Source: Polytrichum commune
Taxonomy: Eukaryota > Streptophyta > Polytrichopsida > Polytrichales > Polytrichaceae
DNA: 64,000 nt
NCBI GenBank assembly: GCA_950295325.1
Contig: OX485804.1
Location: 67,804,033 to 67,868,032 of the forward strand
Direction: 5' to 3'
The notes beneath the pieces are model-generated. The model ran no database searches and was not told the DNA's origin. It was given only the letters and a program-made list of their open reading frames with translations. The position numbers and the translations under genes were made by a program. This document shows positions 21,895 through 34,800 of this stretch, in pieces; positions within the stretch are counted from its first letter, which is position 1; each line of letters opens with the position of its first letter.

Positions 21895-22144
21895 GGCACA
21901 GTTGCCCGTGACATGGCGTTCGGAGCCTTGAGCCATTACACCCTAAAACTCCGTAATATCAACCTCCATAATGTCACACATTCTGTAATCTCCCGAAACC
22001 CTAGGGAACATATGTTCGTAGTTCACATCTCACTCCTTATTGTCATATTTCACTCCATTATATTATGAAGTTTGTCATTAGTGCAAACCACTAAAGAAGT
22101 CAACCCACACCCTCGCATTGCGTCATGTGTCAACATGTGGAGTG

Positions 22145-22172
22145 TCTTCTTCTTCTTCTTCTTCTTCTTCTT
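22145..22172. repeat. (CTT)n microsatellite
   Basis: About nine uninterrupted ctt triplets. Confidence 0.95.
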
Positions 22173-22437
22173 ATGTCACTTGTTGAATGTTGGTGCATGT
22201 GTCCGCCACATTGCCCAGGAAGGCCAAGTGGAGTAGACCAAATTAGCATAGGTGACGGGAGACGAATTCAAATTGTCCTCACATCTCCTTTGTGTTATTC
22301 CATAATGTCACGTGCTACACTAATTATATAGTATCATGCATCCATATTAACACTACAAAACTCTGTAATATCACGTGCACTTCAATTGCCATAGGTGTGA
22401 TAATACGGAGTTTAGAGTGTAATGTGGATTGCTACCG

Positions 22438-22875
22438 TAGCTCTCTAGTAGCTTGGGCAGAAAATAAATAAGTTTGAAGGTGCCTAATTTTTTTGGAAAT
22501 CAATTTCATTGAGTGCCCAAAAAATAAATAAATAACATTCAAAGAGTGTCTAAAATCACAATAATGCAAGTGACATTCACTAGAAACCAACAAAGTAGCA
22601 TCAAATAACTTCAACAAGTGACATACAAGTAAAAGACAAACTTTAGGGTAAGGAATGTTAGTTAAGAGAAGTGTTTAGTTTAATAATAGTTGCCATAGAT
22701 GAAATTAAGAAAACCATTCATGAATAATAGAAATGACTTGGATGAATATCTAACTTATTTTAAATTACTTTTTGAATTTACCCGATTTTTTAATATTATT
22801 TTTTGGGTTGCCTAACTTACTTTCACACTTTCATTAAATATTAGGCAGAAAGGTGCCCAAGCTGCTAGAGAGCTA
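22438..22875. mobile_element. 438-bp inverted-repeat element (MITE)
   Basis: The ends tagctctctagtagcttggg (22438-22457) and its reverse complement at 22854-22875 differ at one position over 22 bp. The interior is AT-rich without a gene. The only candidate target duplication is the dinucleotide TA at both edges, if the repeat proper begins gctctct; the superfamily is therefore undecided. Confidence 0.65.
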
Positions 22876-24022
22876 TCGTATCTCGACGGTGTGAAAGAAT
22901 ACATGATGGGTGTATTTATTATATTAGCTTTCACAAATGGTATTGCCAGGCCGATGTGGTTTACCTTGAGATGAGGATCATTGTGGATGCCGATCGTGAC
23001 CTTCAGGAGGGGAATCAAACTTGGAGAATATTGGGTACATAAGGTAGAGGGTGCTTAAACCAACACTTAGAGGTATTTAGCCTATTTCTAGAGTCCATTT
23101 GGATTTGGATTAGCGGTATTCATAATTGGTCTAGCAAGTTGGCTTACATATAGTAGAAACAAAACCAAATAAGATTGCACATCGTATGATTATACTATGC
23201 ACACTCCAATCATTCAGAATTTGGAGTCCTTTTAAAATTTGCATGTGGGATCTTAATAAACACATATAAGCAACCCCGTAGTCCCTAGCAATGTTCTGGC
23301 ACTTGCCCAATCTAATTCCACTTTTACTCAAAATTGATTCCACGTTCTCTTGAATTGTTCTATTTTTTCATCCAAATTAGTCCCCGCATTGCATTGGAAA
23401 GATTGGATGGTTACGGTGTGTCCTTGGTACATGATTAGGTGGTGTGCATAGATGTTGGTTTTGGGTAGGGTGTTTGTTACAACACCCTCTATCTTAGACC
23501 ACCACCTTTGATAGGCGGCATTGGTGCTTCATTCATTGCAAGTTTATAGCTTAGCTATATAAGTTCACTGTGGATGTCCACATGACTCTTAACTCTAGTA
23601 TGCTCAAGGGTGAAGCATCTCTCATTCAAACCAACATTTGGGTGATGTCTATAGATATTGGATTTAAAAAAAATTGGATATATCTAAACAACTTTGATGA
23701 GAGTGTTCTTGAAGATGAAAGACTTATACTGCATAAATGTTGTTCACACTAGAAGAAAAGTTGTTAGAAATCAAGAATACATCCATACATTTGAAAGCTA
23801 AATTTAATATCTTGACATGCCAAATTTTCATGACATGTAAGCTTATGATTGTAGATACTTATGAGAAAATCATAGCAAGGTATTCTGAGCAATACCATTG
23901 TGTCATTATAGTAATTCTGAGCAATAGCCTTGGAATGAGTGTGCAACACCATTTGAACACTTGGAAAAAAACATTCGTTTGTACAAGTGGTGGCTAAAAA
24001 TATTACATATTGCACAAAAATA
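22876..24022. other. AT-rich intergenic DNA, no gene seen
   Basis: Short open frames (for example 23570-23752 and 23737-23997) have no recognisable protein features. A small hairpin occurs near 23465-23495. Nothing else stands out. Confidence 0.5.
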
Positions 24023-24050
24023 CTATAATCGACTGTGTGGTCGATTATAG
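24023..24050. repeat. 28-bp palindrome
   Basis: ctataatcga and tcgattatag form perfect 10-bp arms around an 8-base loop. Confidence 0.85.
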
Positions 24051-24224
24051 AGAAAGAGAATCACTCTGACAATATCCTAGATTTCAAAATGAATGAGTAA
24101 ATCCTCAAACCGATCCAAGAACCAATAAATTGTTTGTGGATTGAAAGTGCCCAATATCATAAGATCATACCTTATGTGTTCACATATAGACATCATTCTA
24201 AGTTTAATAATGTACGCAAATGGA

Positions 24225-24450
24225 AGGGTGAGTGTGAAGGGTGGAAAAGAGAAAAAGACTCTCATGTTCACTTTTCTCTTTTATAACTTTCACATCTCGG
24301 CTCAAATTTGAAAACTTAGAATAACAATCTTTACAATTTGCAATATGCTAACTGAATAACATAATTCCCAATCTGATTGGACGCCCAAAATTGTATGTGG
24401 ATTAGAAGTGCCCACAATAGGCCTGCGTTACCTTGCACAGGAGCATGATG
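24225..24450 (+). repeat. Dispersed repeat family, partial copy
   Basis: This stretch shares with 61690-61830 the order 'acttt(t/c)(g/a)catctc..ctca' then 'aaaacttag/aaacttggaa', and shares with 59590-59660 and 61530-61590 the 'gtggatt/gagttggaagtgcccacaatagg' end. It is one of at least seven copies in this window of an uncharacterised, apparently non-coding repeat of about 350 bp. Confidence 0.6.
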
Positions 24451-24498
24451 AAGCTTCGCATGGATTGTTGAACGCCAGATGGCGGGCTGCGAAAGAAA

Positions 24499-25735
24499 AG
24501 GAAGGCCTGACGGATGAGGCTGGATGAATTCAGATAGATGAAAACTGTTCATAGAAGAGCCCTTCCAGTGGTAAGGAATGAGGGCTGGATGAAGTCGATG
24601 AGTCTGTCGCGAATGAATGGATGAAGTGGACGAGTCTGGGAAGCAGGGGACGGAGCGATGAGGAAGGTACCCTGCTTCCCAGACTCAAGAAGCGCACAAA
24701 TGACCAACAAAACAAAGCGGCAATTGGAACCCGTGTTCAATTTCTTATACAAATAGGCAACGAAACAAGGCGGAAATTGGAGCATTTTACACACCGTGGT
24801 CTATTTGTTATGATTCAGCGGGTTAGGTATGTAGAACAGAGGTTGTAAATGCAGGAACATTAGCGTGACTGGAGATGGAACGGTACGACGAGTGTTCTGT
24901 GCAGTGGTGGTGCATTTGAGTCCATTCTGCATTCAGCGAAGAGTGACAAGGACTTGGTTGCGCCATTCTCGCTTGCTAGGGCGACAGTCGATAGTGTCAA
25001 TGCAAGGTTTCATTACGGACACCAGAAGCCCACAGACAAGCAACGAGACAATGCCGCAGACCTAACATTCTATGAGTATACCGGAACTCAATTCCTGCGA
25101 TTCAGTTGGTTAGGTACGTCGAAACCAGTTTCGGACGCAGCAATTGGCGCGGGAATCGATCGTGTCATTAACAGGTTTTCATTAATTAATCGTAATTGCG
25201 TTTTAAGAGGAGATTGTTGCTTCGTATCACGGATGAGGTCGGATGAAAGCGGATAGATGAAAATTGGTGTTGCCGGGAAGAGCACTTCCAGTGGTCAGGA
25301 ATGTGGAGTGGATGAGGCGATGAGTCCGTCGCAGAGCAGTGGATGAAGAAGATGAGTCTAGGAAGCAGGGGACGGAGCGATGAGGAGCGTCAAGCTGTGG
25401 ACACAAGAAGCACACAAACAAGCAACGAAACAATGCACCAAAGCGAGCATTCTACATACCGTGTTCAATTCTTGCGATTCAGTTGGTTAGGTATGTAGAA
25501 GCCCGTTTCCAACGCAGGAATTGGCGTGATTGGAGCTGGAACATTACGATGAGTGTTCTGTGCAGTGGTCGCGCATGTGGCTCCATTCAGTCTTCCGCAA
25601 GAGCGAGCGACAATGACTTAGTTGCGCCATTCTCGCCTGCTAGGGTGACAGTCAATAGTATCAATGCAAGGTTCCTATTGTGTAATTGTAGTTGCGCTTT
25701 GAGAGGAAATTGTGGCATCTCGTCACGGAAATGGC
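24499..25735. repeat. Tandemly repeated segment upstream of the ABC gene
   Basis: Blocks recur with offsets of about 370-720 bp: 'gatgagg..ggatgaa..gatagatgaaaa' at about 24510 and 25230; 'gcgccattctcgc(t/c)tgctagg' at about 24960 and 25625; 'cagttggttaggta' at about 25103 and 25480, with a weaker copy at 24815; 'taattg(c/t)gttgcg..tttaagagga' at about 25190 and 25685. About three diverged units of 370-720 bp lie here. No protein family was recognised. The region ends less than 1 kb before the first recognised ABC exon and may include its promoter or first exon. Confidence 0.7.
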
Positions 25736-26043
25736 GCTCGGGTGAGTCCGTGTATAGGTCGAGAATCCATATATGCCGTGGCCGAAGGCGGAGAGTGATT
25801 TCTGCGAATTCGTCAGATTCAGAGTCGTTGGTACAGGATGGAGATGACAGTACTGGAGAAGAGTCGGCCAAAGCTCGTGTTCCTCAAGACAGCCCCGAAG
25901 GCGCACTTCTACGCGAGATTGCTTCTTCTTCTTCATCGGATAAGCTACTTAACGGATGCATTGCTGAATTTTTGCCTCCATCGGAACAGAAGGTCTTTAT
26001 TGAAATGTTTTCGAGTTTTTCAGAAACACAGTGGTCATTATAA
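25483..26043 (+). other. Possible upstream exon region, unassigned open frame
   Basis: An open frame of 186 codons ends in an acidic, Ser-rich stretch (VQDGDDSTGEES, then LLREIASSSSSDKL and a C-terminal FSSFSETQWSL). Its first half lies in the upstream repeats. It might include a 5' exon of the ABC gene or be a remnant of another gene. It has no recognised domain and no obvious transit-peptide pattern, and its reading frame was not joined to the ABC exons. Confidence 0.2.
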
Positions 26044-26553
26044 CAGTGAGATACCAATCATCGTATTCAGATATTGAAGACTGCATAACAAAGTCTTTTA
26101 AATTGCCACCAGTACTATCGGTGATTTGTGACGAGGTAGCAATTCAATTCGTTCAGTAGATGTAACCTCAGGCGGTCTTTATTTCAGCCAGAGTTTGATT
26201 GGATACTTCTTGATATTTGCATTGCGGTTGATCATGATCTTGTGATGATTTAAGACACCTTTGTTACGGTACACTAGTTTAGCTGGAATTATTTGTTCAA
26301 TGAGTTCTATCAGGGAGACCTATTCAACCTATTGTAAAATCGTTTGACGTTGTAAATCGCGAAGTCGCTATTTGACAACTGTATTCCATATCGTATTAAG
26401 ATTATGTACACAATGTGGAATTTTAATGTCAGCTGGAAGGGATTGAAGGGAAACTTATTTGTTACAGGGATATGTCCGATGTGGATGGCTTCAATTTGCA
26501 AAATTATGTAGTCGTAACGCAGTCTGCAATGTTGCGGTTCTGTTTTGGGGCAG

Positions 26554-29500
26554 AGACGGGGCTCAGATTTAGCGACTCTTCTCCGAAGGTTCTGGAAGGT
26601 GGCAGCCCCATATTGGAGCTCCGAGGATAAAGTGAAGGCACGTTTATGGTTAGCAGGAGTTTTTGCACTTACTCTAGCTACCACTGGAATCAGCGTGGGC
26701 TTCAATTTTCTTGGACGAGACTTCTACAACGCCCTGGCAAGTGAGTGTGCTAGCACGATGTCTTGACTTCAGTGCCAGTGAGGAACACGCAATTACATAT
26801 TTCCTTTATGTCCTTACGGTTCACCATGTAAACCGCAGCGGGGAGAAGTATAGAGCCGGCCTCTTCGACAGGCGGAGAGAGCTGTCAGAGTCTTTTGAGA
26901 TAATGTCAGAATCCATTGGGCTACGTCTGCGTCTTGATCGGGCCAAAAGTTAACACTCCTGTAATTAGGTCTAAAGTAGGTCCTTCTAGAGTAGATGCTG
27001 CTATTCATCAGCTGGTTTCTGACTGGAGAACTTTTCTTGACAGGTAAAGATCAGGAGGAGTTTTTGAAGCAGCTCACTAAGTATTTTGCAGCTTTTATTG
27101 GAGGCATACCGGTTAGAATTCATTGGAATTTCTTACAACATTCGAGCTTGTTCAGATAATTTCCGAGCTTAGAATTGGTGTCCGGCTAATCATACTATGA
27201 ACATTTCTGACTTCGGCATCATGAACAGAAAGTTGTCCTAGTGTTGAATGTATCCTGCACAGAACACCCTAATTATGTTTGGTCATTCTGCACGTGACTT
27301 AAAATTGTTGTATACTTTTAGCAGAAACGGAAGTTAATTTGAATACCTACCGACTTTCTGAAATATACTGAAAGGTGCTTTTGACTTCATAGGTTTTTGT
27401 TCTGCGAGATTATTTCAGAGACACTTTGGCCCTCAGATGGCGTGGATGGATGACAACTCAGTACCTGGACAAGTACTTTGAAAACCGGACATTCTACAGT
27501 ATCCAGTCCCAGTCACTCATCGACAACCCTGATCAACGAATTGTTGACGATTTGAATGCATTTACGGGCAGCGCTCTAGGGTTTGCTCTCGCTTTGTTCA
27601 ATGCGACTATCAACCTTATTTCCTTCAGCGGCATTCTTTACGGGATATATCCACCATTGTTTTATGTGCTCGTTGTATATTCAGTGGGAGGCACTGCTAT
27701 TAGTGTGGCTTTAGGCAAGGTGAGCTATGCTATTTAGACTTGAATCCAATTGTGAAAGAATGAGTTCTTGATGATCTCCAGGACCACCAATGTTTGCCTT
27801 GTGTGTAAACTCCCTCAACTTTAATTTTTGAGTATCAATATTATACAAAACGTTGGGACAACAACTGAATTGCTTTGCAGGGCTTGGTAGGTTTAAATTT
27901 TATGCAAGAAAAGAAGGAGGCTGACTTTCGTTATGGATTAGTTCGAGTACGTGAAAATGCTGAGTCAATTGCTTTCTATGGTGGTGAGAGCAGCGAGATC
28001 CAGCTCCTTCTCCAGCGATTCAAGCAATCCTTTGACAATTATAGCGTAAGGATTCCTCTTTGCCGGATCTATTACTTTGGTGAGTTGCTCTGGGTGCTTT
28101 TAGCGCGTTAAAATCAAGTACTGAAGTGGATGTGCAGAAGATGGCTTCTAGTGTGATTCTCAATTAAGATGGCCGATTGTTGTTCAATACTCTTCAGTAC
28201 ATGGTTGAGTAATTTATGTGTACAATCTGTTTTGCAAAATTTCCTTGTACTCTGTTTGCAAGGCATTTCAAAAAGTGAATTATTGCTTACATGCGTAGAA
28301 TTTGTGGCTTCTGGTTGTAGACCTTCTGCCCAATATACTTATCTTCTTCACCTCTTTGGGAGTGACAGCAACTGCTAATTGCATCAAGAAACCTGGACTT
28401 CTTTACGAGCTTTTACCGCTATCTCATCCAGCTTTTACCGGCAGCAGTGGTGGCACCTCTGTACTTTGCTGGGAAGATAGAATTTGGTGTTATCAACCAA
28501 TCCTTCTCGGCGTTCAACAATGTCTTGAGCGATTTCTCTATCATTGTGTACCAATTTCAGTCACTTAGTGCTTTCTCTGCTGTAGTCGATCGACTAGGTG
28601 AGTTCCCTGCACAAGACCTGGTGGAAAATGTCTCATGTTGTAACTGTAGAGTCTGAACTTGGATACCACGAGCAGGTTGAAGAGAGCTCTAATGGGCCTT
28701 GGAGGACTTTAACGTAATTTCTTGTAATAGATGAGCCCTCCCCGAAAGTACAATGTTATATTTAGATGTATATATAAAGGATTATTTTCAAAGATAAGGA
28801 CAGCATTCTTTCAGAATCACGTCACAGGGCTGATGGTGTGATTTGTTTGTGTGACGCTCATCAGGTGAATTCACAGACATCTTAGAGGAGCAAAATGCTC
28901 CGTCTCCAGTCATAAATCAAAATGAAGGAACCAAATTGGAATCAATTCAACCTGAGGAGACGTCTCCTAGTCCTGAAGTGTCTCCAATCAAATCACGAAT
29001 CAAATTGATTGAGATCCAAGACTCAAAGAGCACAAAGAATATTGGTGCCCATCCCCTTCTCATACTTGAAAATGTGACGCTGACGACTCCTCAGTACTCT
29101 ATGACCCTCTTTAAAGATCTTTCATTACTCGTCAACAAAGGAGAGCACCTGCTAGTGAGCAATTCCTCACCCTCTCTCCTTCCCTCCCTTCCCTTAAAAG
29201 GATCTCTCTTGTGCATGTCAACTGGTGTAATTCTTAGTACATAGCTTTGCTAGATGTCCTTTCTTAGCAGTTGGCATGCATGAACAACTAGCATTGTGAT
29301 TTGCATTATTTTCACACTGAACTCTTGCTTGATTTATTCGGCAATTCATATTGGTTGCAGGTAATATGGATAATATCGTAGTTGAGGTTTGATTTCATTG
29401 GTCTTGGAAAAAATATTTGTCGCAGATTATGGGTGCAAGTGGAAGTGGAAAGACGTCCTTGCTCCGGGCTATTGCTGGACTCTGGAGATCAGGTGCAGGC

Positions 29501-30981
29501 TCTATCAAGCGCTATGTCAAATACAGAGAGGCAAAAAAAGATGGAGACAGGATTATAGCAGATAATAGTAAACTGGAGACTGATAAAACCAAAGGCTCAG
29601 ATCAGAATTTACCTGAAGAGGTGATTGGCCTGCACCTTTCCTGGAACCTTTGAGAATAAAGTATGCCTGTTCTGTGCTACCTGCGGGGTATGTAACTCTC
29701 TTGTAGAGTACGAAGAAGACGTTGACCTACCTTGTGTTTAGATGGTGTTAATTACTTAATGTTTGAGTTGGGCATGTGGGTTATGACAGGAAGATGGACA
29801 TGAAGGGAGGATCGATGGTGCCATTGTTCGTGAATCTGGAGAGATGGCCAGTGATGAAGTGTTTTTCTTGCCCCAGCGACCTTACATGGTTCTTGGCACA
29901 CTCCGACAGCAGCTGCTGTATCCTACATGGAGTGAAGAAGAAATGAACGCAGATACTGATAATGGTAAAGTCCTGAAATAAAGCTTTGCTTGTAGAAGCA
30001 TCTCTGCTTTTAAAAATTGAACTGGATTTGGGAAGATATAGAGCCATCTCTTAAGTGGTATGCAACCTAAATGGATGTGGAAACTTACTATTGCATTTGC
30101 CATCTCAACCTTAAGGCAAACCATTGTTGGACTGGATCTTTAAAAATATTTGAGGGATGAGAGGAGGTTGGACTAGCACCTTGACTTTCATAATAATCTA
30201 CAGGATGGTATTAACGAGGTTGTAGTACAGGTGAAGGTCGTTCTTGAGGATCTTCTTTTAGAGGCATATTTGTCAATGTGAAGTAGTCATGTAGGTTTGA
30301 AAAGATCAAGAGAGAATACTACGGGGCTTGGAAAATTTCTACATGGACTTACATATATAGTATTGGTACAGGTTCTTTACCTTTTGTTTCTCAAAAGAAT
30401 ACTGGAAAGTCATCAGCAAAGGAGAGGCTCGCCCCCAATGATGCAGAGCTGGTAGAGGTACTAGAACGTGTTCGGTTGGGGCACTTGATGGACCGCTGTG
30501 ATGGTCTAGATTCTTATGTAGAATGGGCTAGTGTCCTGTCTCTTGGGGAGCAGCAGCGCTTAGCATTTGCACGGCTTCTACTCTCCCGGCCTCAACTCGC
30601 CCTTATGGATGAATCAACCAGTGCACTGGACGAGGATAATGAGGTAATTGGGTTTCTTCAATCCTGCTTAGCTTTATCTTGGGAAGAGCACAATGCCATC
30701 AGAGTTGATATGGAGTCTAAATGGTGCGCTTTACTTCAATATGCAAACCAAGTTTTCCATTTGTCACATCATTAACGTATTTGTCCCATTCAAATCCGCA
30801 GATAAGTCTCTATACAGCGTTGCAAGGAGCAGGTGTGACATTTATAAGTGTAGGTCATCGCAACAGCTTGCGCTGCTTTCATACACACATTCTTCAATTT
30901 CGAGAACCCAATCGGGGTAGTGATACGTGTACTTGGACAGTACAAAGACTGGCTGAAAGTGATTCTCCATCAAGGAGATGA
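26554..30981 (+). CDS. ABCD2: ABCD2-type (chloroplast) ABC half-transporter
   Basis: Ten exons join in phase: 26554-26740, 27044-27111, 27393-27719, 27881-28045, 28369-28597, 28865-29154, 29426-29620, 29790-29964, 30417-30643 and 30802-30981 (stop), about 680 residues. The transmembrane half includes LAGVFALTLATTGISVGFNF and then NPDQRIVDDL and EKKEADFRYGLVR, which are characteristic of ABCD transporters; the order closely follows Arabidopsis ABCD2 as I remember it. The nucleotide-binding half has Walker A GASGSGKTS, Q-loop FFLPQRPYM, signature LSLGEQQR, Walker B LALMDES and the H-loop in SVGHRN. It is a half-transporter (one membrane domain, one ATPase domain) expected to dimerise in the inner envelope membrane of plastids; the substrate is unknown. 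The N-terminal exon with the transit peptide was not found. The first listed exon opens right after an AG at 26553, so one or more upstream exons probably lie in 24500-26500. No lesion seen. Confidence 0.88.
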
Positions 30982-31817
30982 AGTCGAGAAGCAAGCTTGT
31001 GTCAAAAATCTTATTGTACATTATCACCTGTTCCAAGCTTCTTGCTTTGTGGAAAAGGCAACTTCTGGATCAAGTGTGCATTCATGGGTGGGAATTGTAC
31101 TCTGTACATCACAATTGGAAGAAGCCAATGTTTGCCTTTGTTTAGTCCTGTGAGACTTTCAATGTCGTTCAACTGGTTCTCACCAGCCAATTTGTGGTTT
31201 TGGTGAAGTTGGTGCAAAGTTAGGGGTCTCTTTTGGTCAATTATCTTCTACTTTGTTACACCAAGATGAGGGTAACCAACTTCCAAGCATGGTCAGTTGA
31301 ATGCTAACCTAGGATGGCAGAACCTTACACCTCCAAGTTTTTGGCAGTATCACAGGGTTCACAGCATATGCAAATAGATATGTAGTTTATTAATTCCTGG
31401 AAGCATGGCTGTTTTGAGCTGGCCTACAAATTATGTTTTCCTTATATTGCAATCTGGAAAATCCAGGAAAACCTAAGTATTATACAGCTGACTGAATCAG
31501 GATCGAAGTCTTTGAATTCATGTCATTCTGATAACAATCATTTAGAGAACTTAAGTGCCAATCAGGAGGACGTCCATTGCAGGTCCACCAGTATCCCAAA
31601 CTATCTTTCCAACAGCAACTTGTAGGGAATTGCGTTGTTGCAGTGTCTGCAGCAGAATATTATTTGGACAACAGTGTGTTGGAGGATTACCTAATGACAT
31701 TGAGAGAGAAGTTGTCAACTTGAAGGGTTGTCAACTTGAACAACCCTTGACAACCCTTTCCTAACAAATAATGCTTACTTGCAATATGCTTCGTCAAGCT
31801 GGTAGAGTGAGTATCTG
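30982..31817. other. Spacer between the convergent ABC and reductase genes
   Basis: The ABC stop and the reductase stop face each other across about 840 bp. A tandem 'ttgaagggttgtcaacttgaacaacccttgacaacccttt' palindromic stretch lies at 31720-31760 and could form a hairpin. No further gene is seen. Confidence 0.5.
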
Positions 31818-34800
31818 TCACAGTTTTTCCTGCTCTGGAACCTTCCCTACCTCTGTAAATTGGAGATGGCCACCTTCTTTGAACGAAGCAATGGCATCAT
31901 CAAACATGGTCTTCAGAGATTTGAACTTGAGGCCCAGTCGTTCCAGCTTGCTCGTGTCCAGGGTGTAATAGGGCATCGGTGGCATATGTGTTAACCTTAA
32001 GAAAACCAACAGGAATAACCTTAGTGCTGACAACTTATGCGAGTTACTTCATGTGCTGGTTAATCAACAACGACACTTGCAATGGGCAGTGGTTGGTTTG
32101 TCAGTGGCCATAATCTTATGTCTGCTACATATAAGGTATGTGGGCCTTAACTGGTCACTCCTCTTATTTAAGCACTCCCAAGCTTTATAGTTAAGAATGG
32201 ACACCAAATAGACTTTGTGTTATGGTGAGATTGGACTATGTGCTCAAACACATTTAACCATTTTAGGTTCAAATTGTCAACTTTGTTGGGAGGGCATATG
32301 TGATTACTTAAAGAGAGAAAGAGAGTCTTCACTGTATTCCCCCTCTTAACATTTGCATCTCAAATCTGATCTTGAAATTGGAAATGGTAATTTGTGTGTT
32401 TCACAATTGCTAATTGGATATAAGGATTTTCAATTTGATCCCATGGTCAAATTGTCTGTGGAGCTGGAGGTGGCTGCAATAGGGCCGCATATCTTCAAGT
32501 GGTGTGGGGACACAGATTGAAGGTTTGAGAGGGGAAAAGGTTTTTTCACATTGCAGAAATTGGCTAGATGGCTATCCTAAGGTACAGGAGTCTTAAATGC
32601 GTACATTTTTTAATTATCTCACTTCCTAAGATACTAAACATCTGATTAATATGAGATGATTAGCAAATCTAAATCAAGGCTTTAGCCATTCTCTTCATGA
32701 TATTTGGAGATTGTATGAATATCTTGTTCATTATCAAAGTGAAGCTTAGCTTTCTTCTGAAATGACCATATGTGCCGCGACTCCCCCCAATTATGTTGAT
32801 TACTAAACCTGAGATAGTTAACAATGTTTGAGCACATACCCCAATCTTTGTTAAATATATGTAATTTTTTCTTGGATTCAAACCTAACCTCAACTTACAC
32901 TAAATAGCTCTAATATTGTGGGCCACAGTAATTTTCTAGAGCCCACACTAGTTCATATAATGATAATTAATGTGGGCCACATCAATTCTCAGCCCACGTT
33001 AATTTTCTATGGGTGATTACTTGATTTTGTGTTGCTTTTGTCTTGTAACTAATATTCAATGTGTTGTCCCATGTATGGAAATCCATACCAAGAACAAACT
33101 CTTCCCCCTCAACACCCCACAAAATCTCAATCCCCAATGAATTCTACCGCAGACATCCCCCCTCAAATTCAACCCCCAACAATGCATGTACATGGATGGC
33201 TCCTTCATCCCTCCCATCAAAAACCCCAAAGGGCATAGAGAACGGAACATAGCTAGGTCAAGGGTCTCGGTCCCCACAATAGGATACAAATACTAGTGGA
33301 AAACTCCCCAACTACCAAAACATCCTATAAGCCAAACTTAATGCCATCCTATTTCCTATACAAACAATGAAAACACCCAATCAAACACCGATACCTTCAT
33401 TGACAACCTCAATAGTATAATTATGGTCAATAACCACATCATGCATCCCTCCTCACAACACCATCACCCACGCAAACTTCTCATTGCAACAATTGTCCAC
33501 AACATCTATTGGTCCCCATACGAAATTTCCATACACAAAGTCGGTACTATAGTTGCAATAAAACATGTTTCGAAATGAACAAAAACGCTTGTTTCAAATG
33601 GTGCTTCGAAACAAGAGTCTAGGTCCAGGGTCTTGAGTTTCACTGTGCATGTGAGGAATTGGACGACCTTCAACTTGGTACCAAAAAACACAACAAGTTA
33701 TCCTTCTCTCAAATGAAAAAGTTGGTTTTCATTCAAACACACTTGAGGATGTTGGAAAGCATCGGAACTGATGATGCCATTCAAGAATTAAGCCTAATGA
33801 AATTGACATTACCAAGGTTCCTTCTTTAAACACCATATTCGAAATTTTGGGAAAATTCCATGATTTTGGGAAAATACAGTTTAGGTTGAGTCGACCTAAA
33901 CTGTCATCAAATTGGGAGACTGGAAATCTCCCAAAATTTTGAATATGGTGTTTTTACCTTCTTGATTGGAAATTGAAGATCAACATTCTTTCGTTGTATG
34001 AAGCTCACCCATCTCAACGTGTGCCATGAAAATGGGAATCTAAGAGTTTGAATGAAGTTTTGACCATACCAACTTTTGCAAATGAATCTCAATCTCAAGA
34101 AACCTCTACCTCAAGCCAAAGCCTTTTTGAAATAAGCAATTTGGAAAGCAACTCTTATGATGATGATGATTTCAGAAATGGTAGTCATGATGACCATTTG
34201 AGTAGTATAGATGATTTAATTGCTTTTGTTTCGCAAAAAATTGACAGTTGTGAAGACCTCAAGCTTATTCTCGTAAAAAACTGCGCTTTAGCCTTCTTAG
34301 GGATTTGTATAAGTGACGGATTGTAATCTTAGAGCTTATAGTATACTCTAAATTTTCTTTCATGAAATTTGTGTGTTTCAAAATGTTTTGAAACATTTCA
34401 AATCATTTTTTGAAACGTGTTTTATTCGTTTTGAAATGATGTTTCAAAACGCAAATTGCAACTATGATTGACACACATACAAGGATCTCAAAAAACAAAA
34501 AAACAAATGAACTAGCAAATGAAGGAGCCCAAAAGGTTTAACCCACCATCACCCCCCACAAAAACATTGCCCATACCACCCCATACTAGCTTGCTAGCTG
34601 CCCAACAACCACACACAACAGAGCCGTTCGAAACCTCCACGCATTCATCAACGAAGAACACCAAGAACGCAAGATTACTCATGCCAAAAGTAGACTCCCA
34701 TACGTAAATAAATGGCTCTCAAACGACCAAATCAAGCACAAACTATCAAACTACTTTTTGGAAAGCCTTAGGCATATCCGACGCCCAAATTACGCAAACC

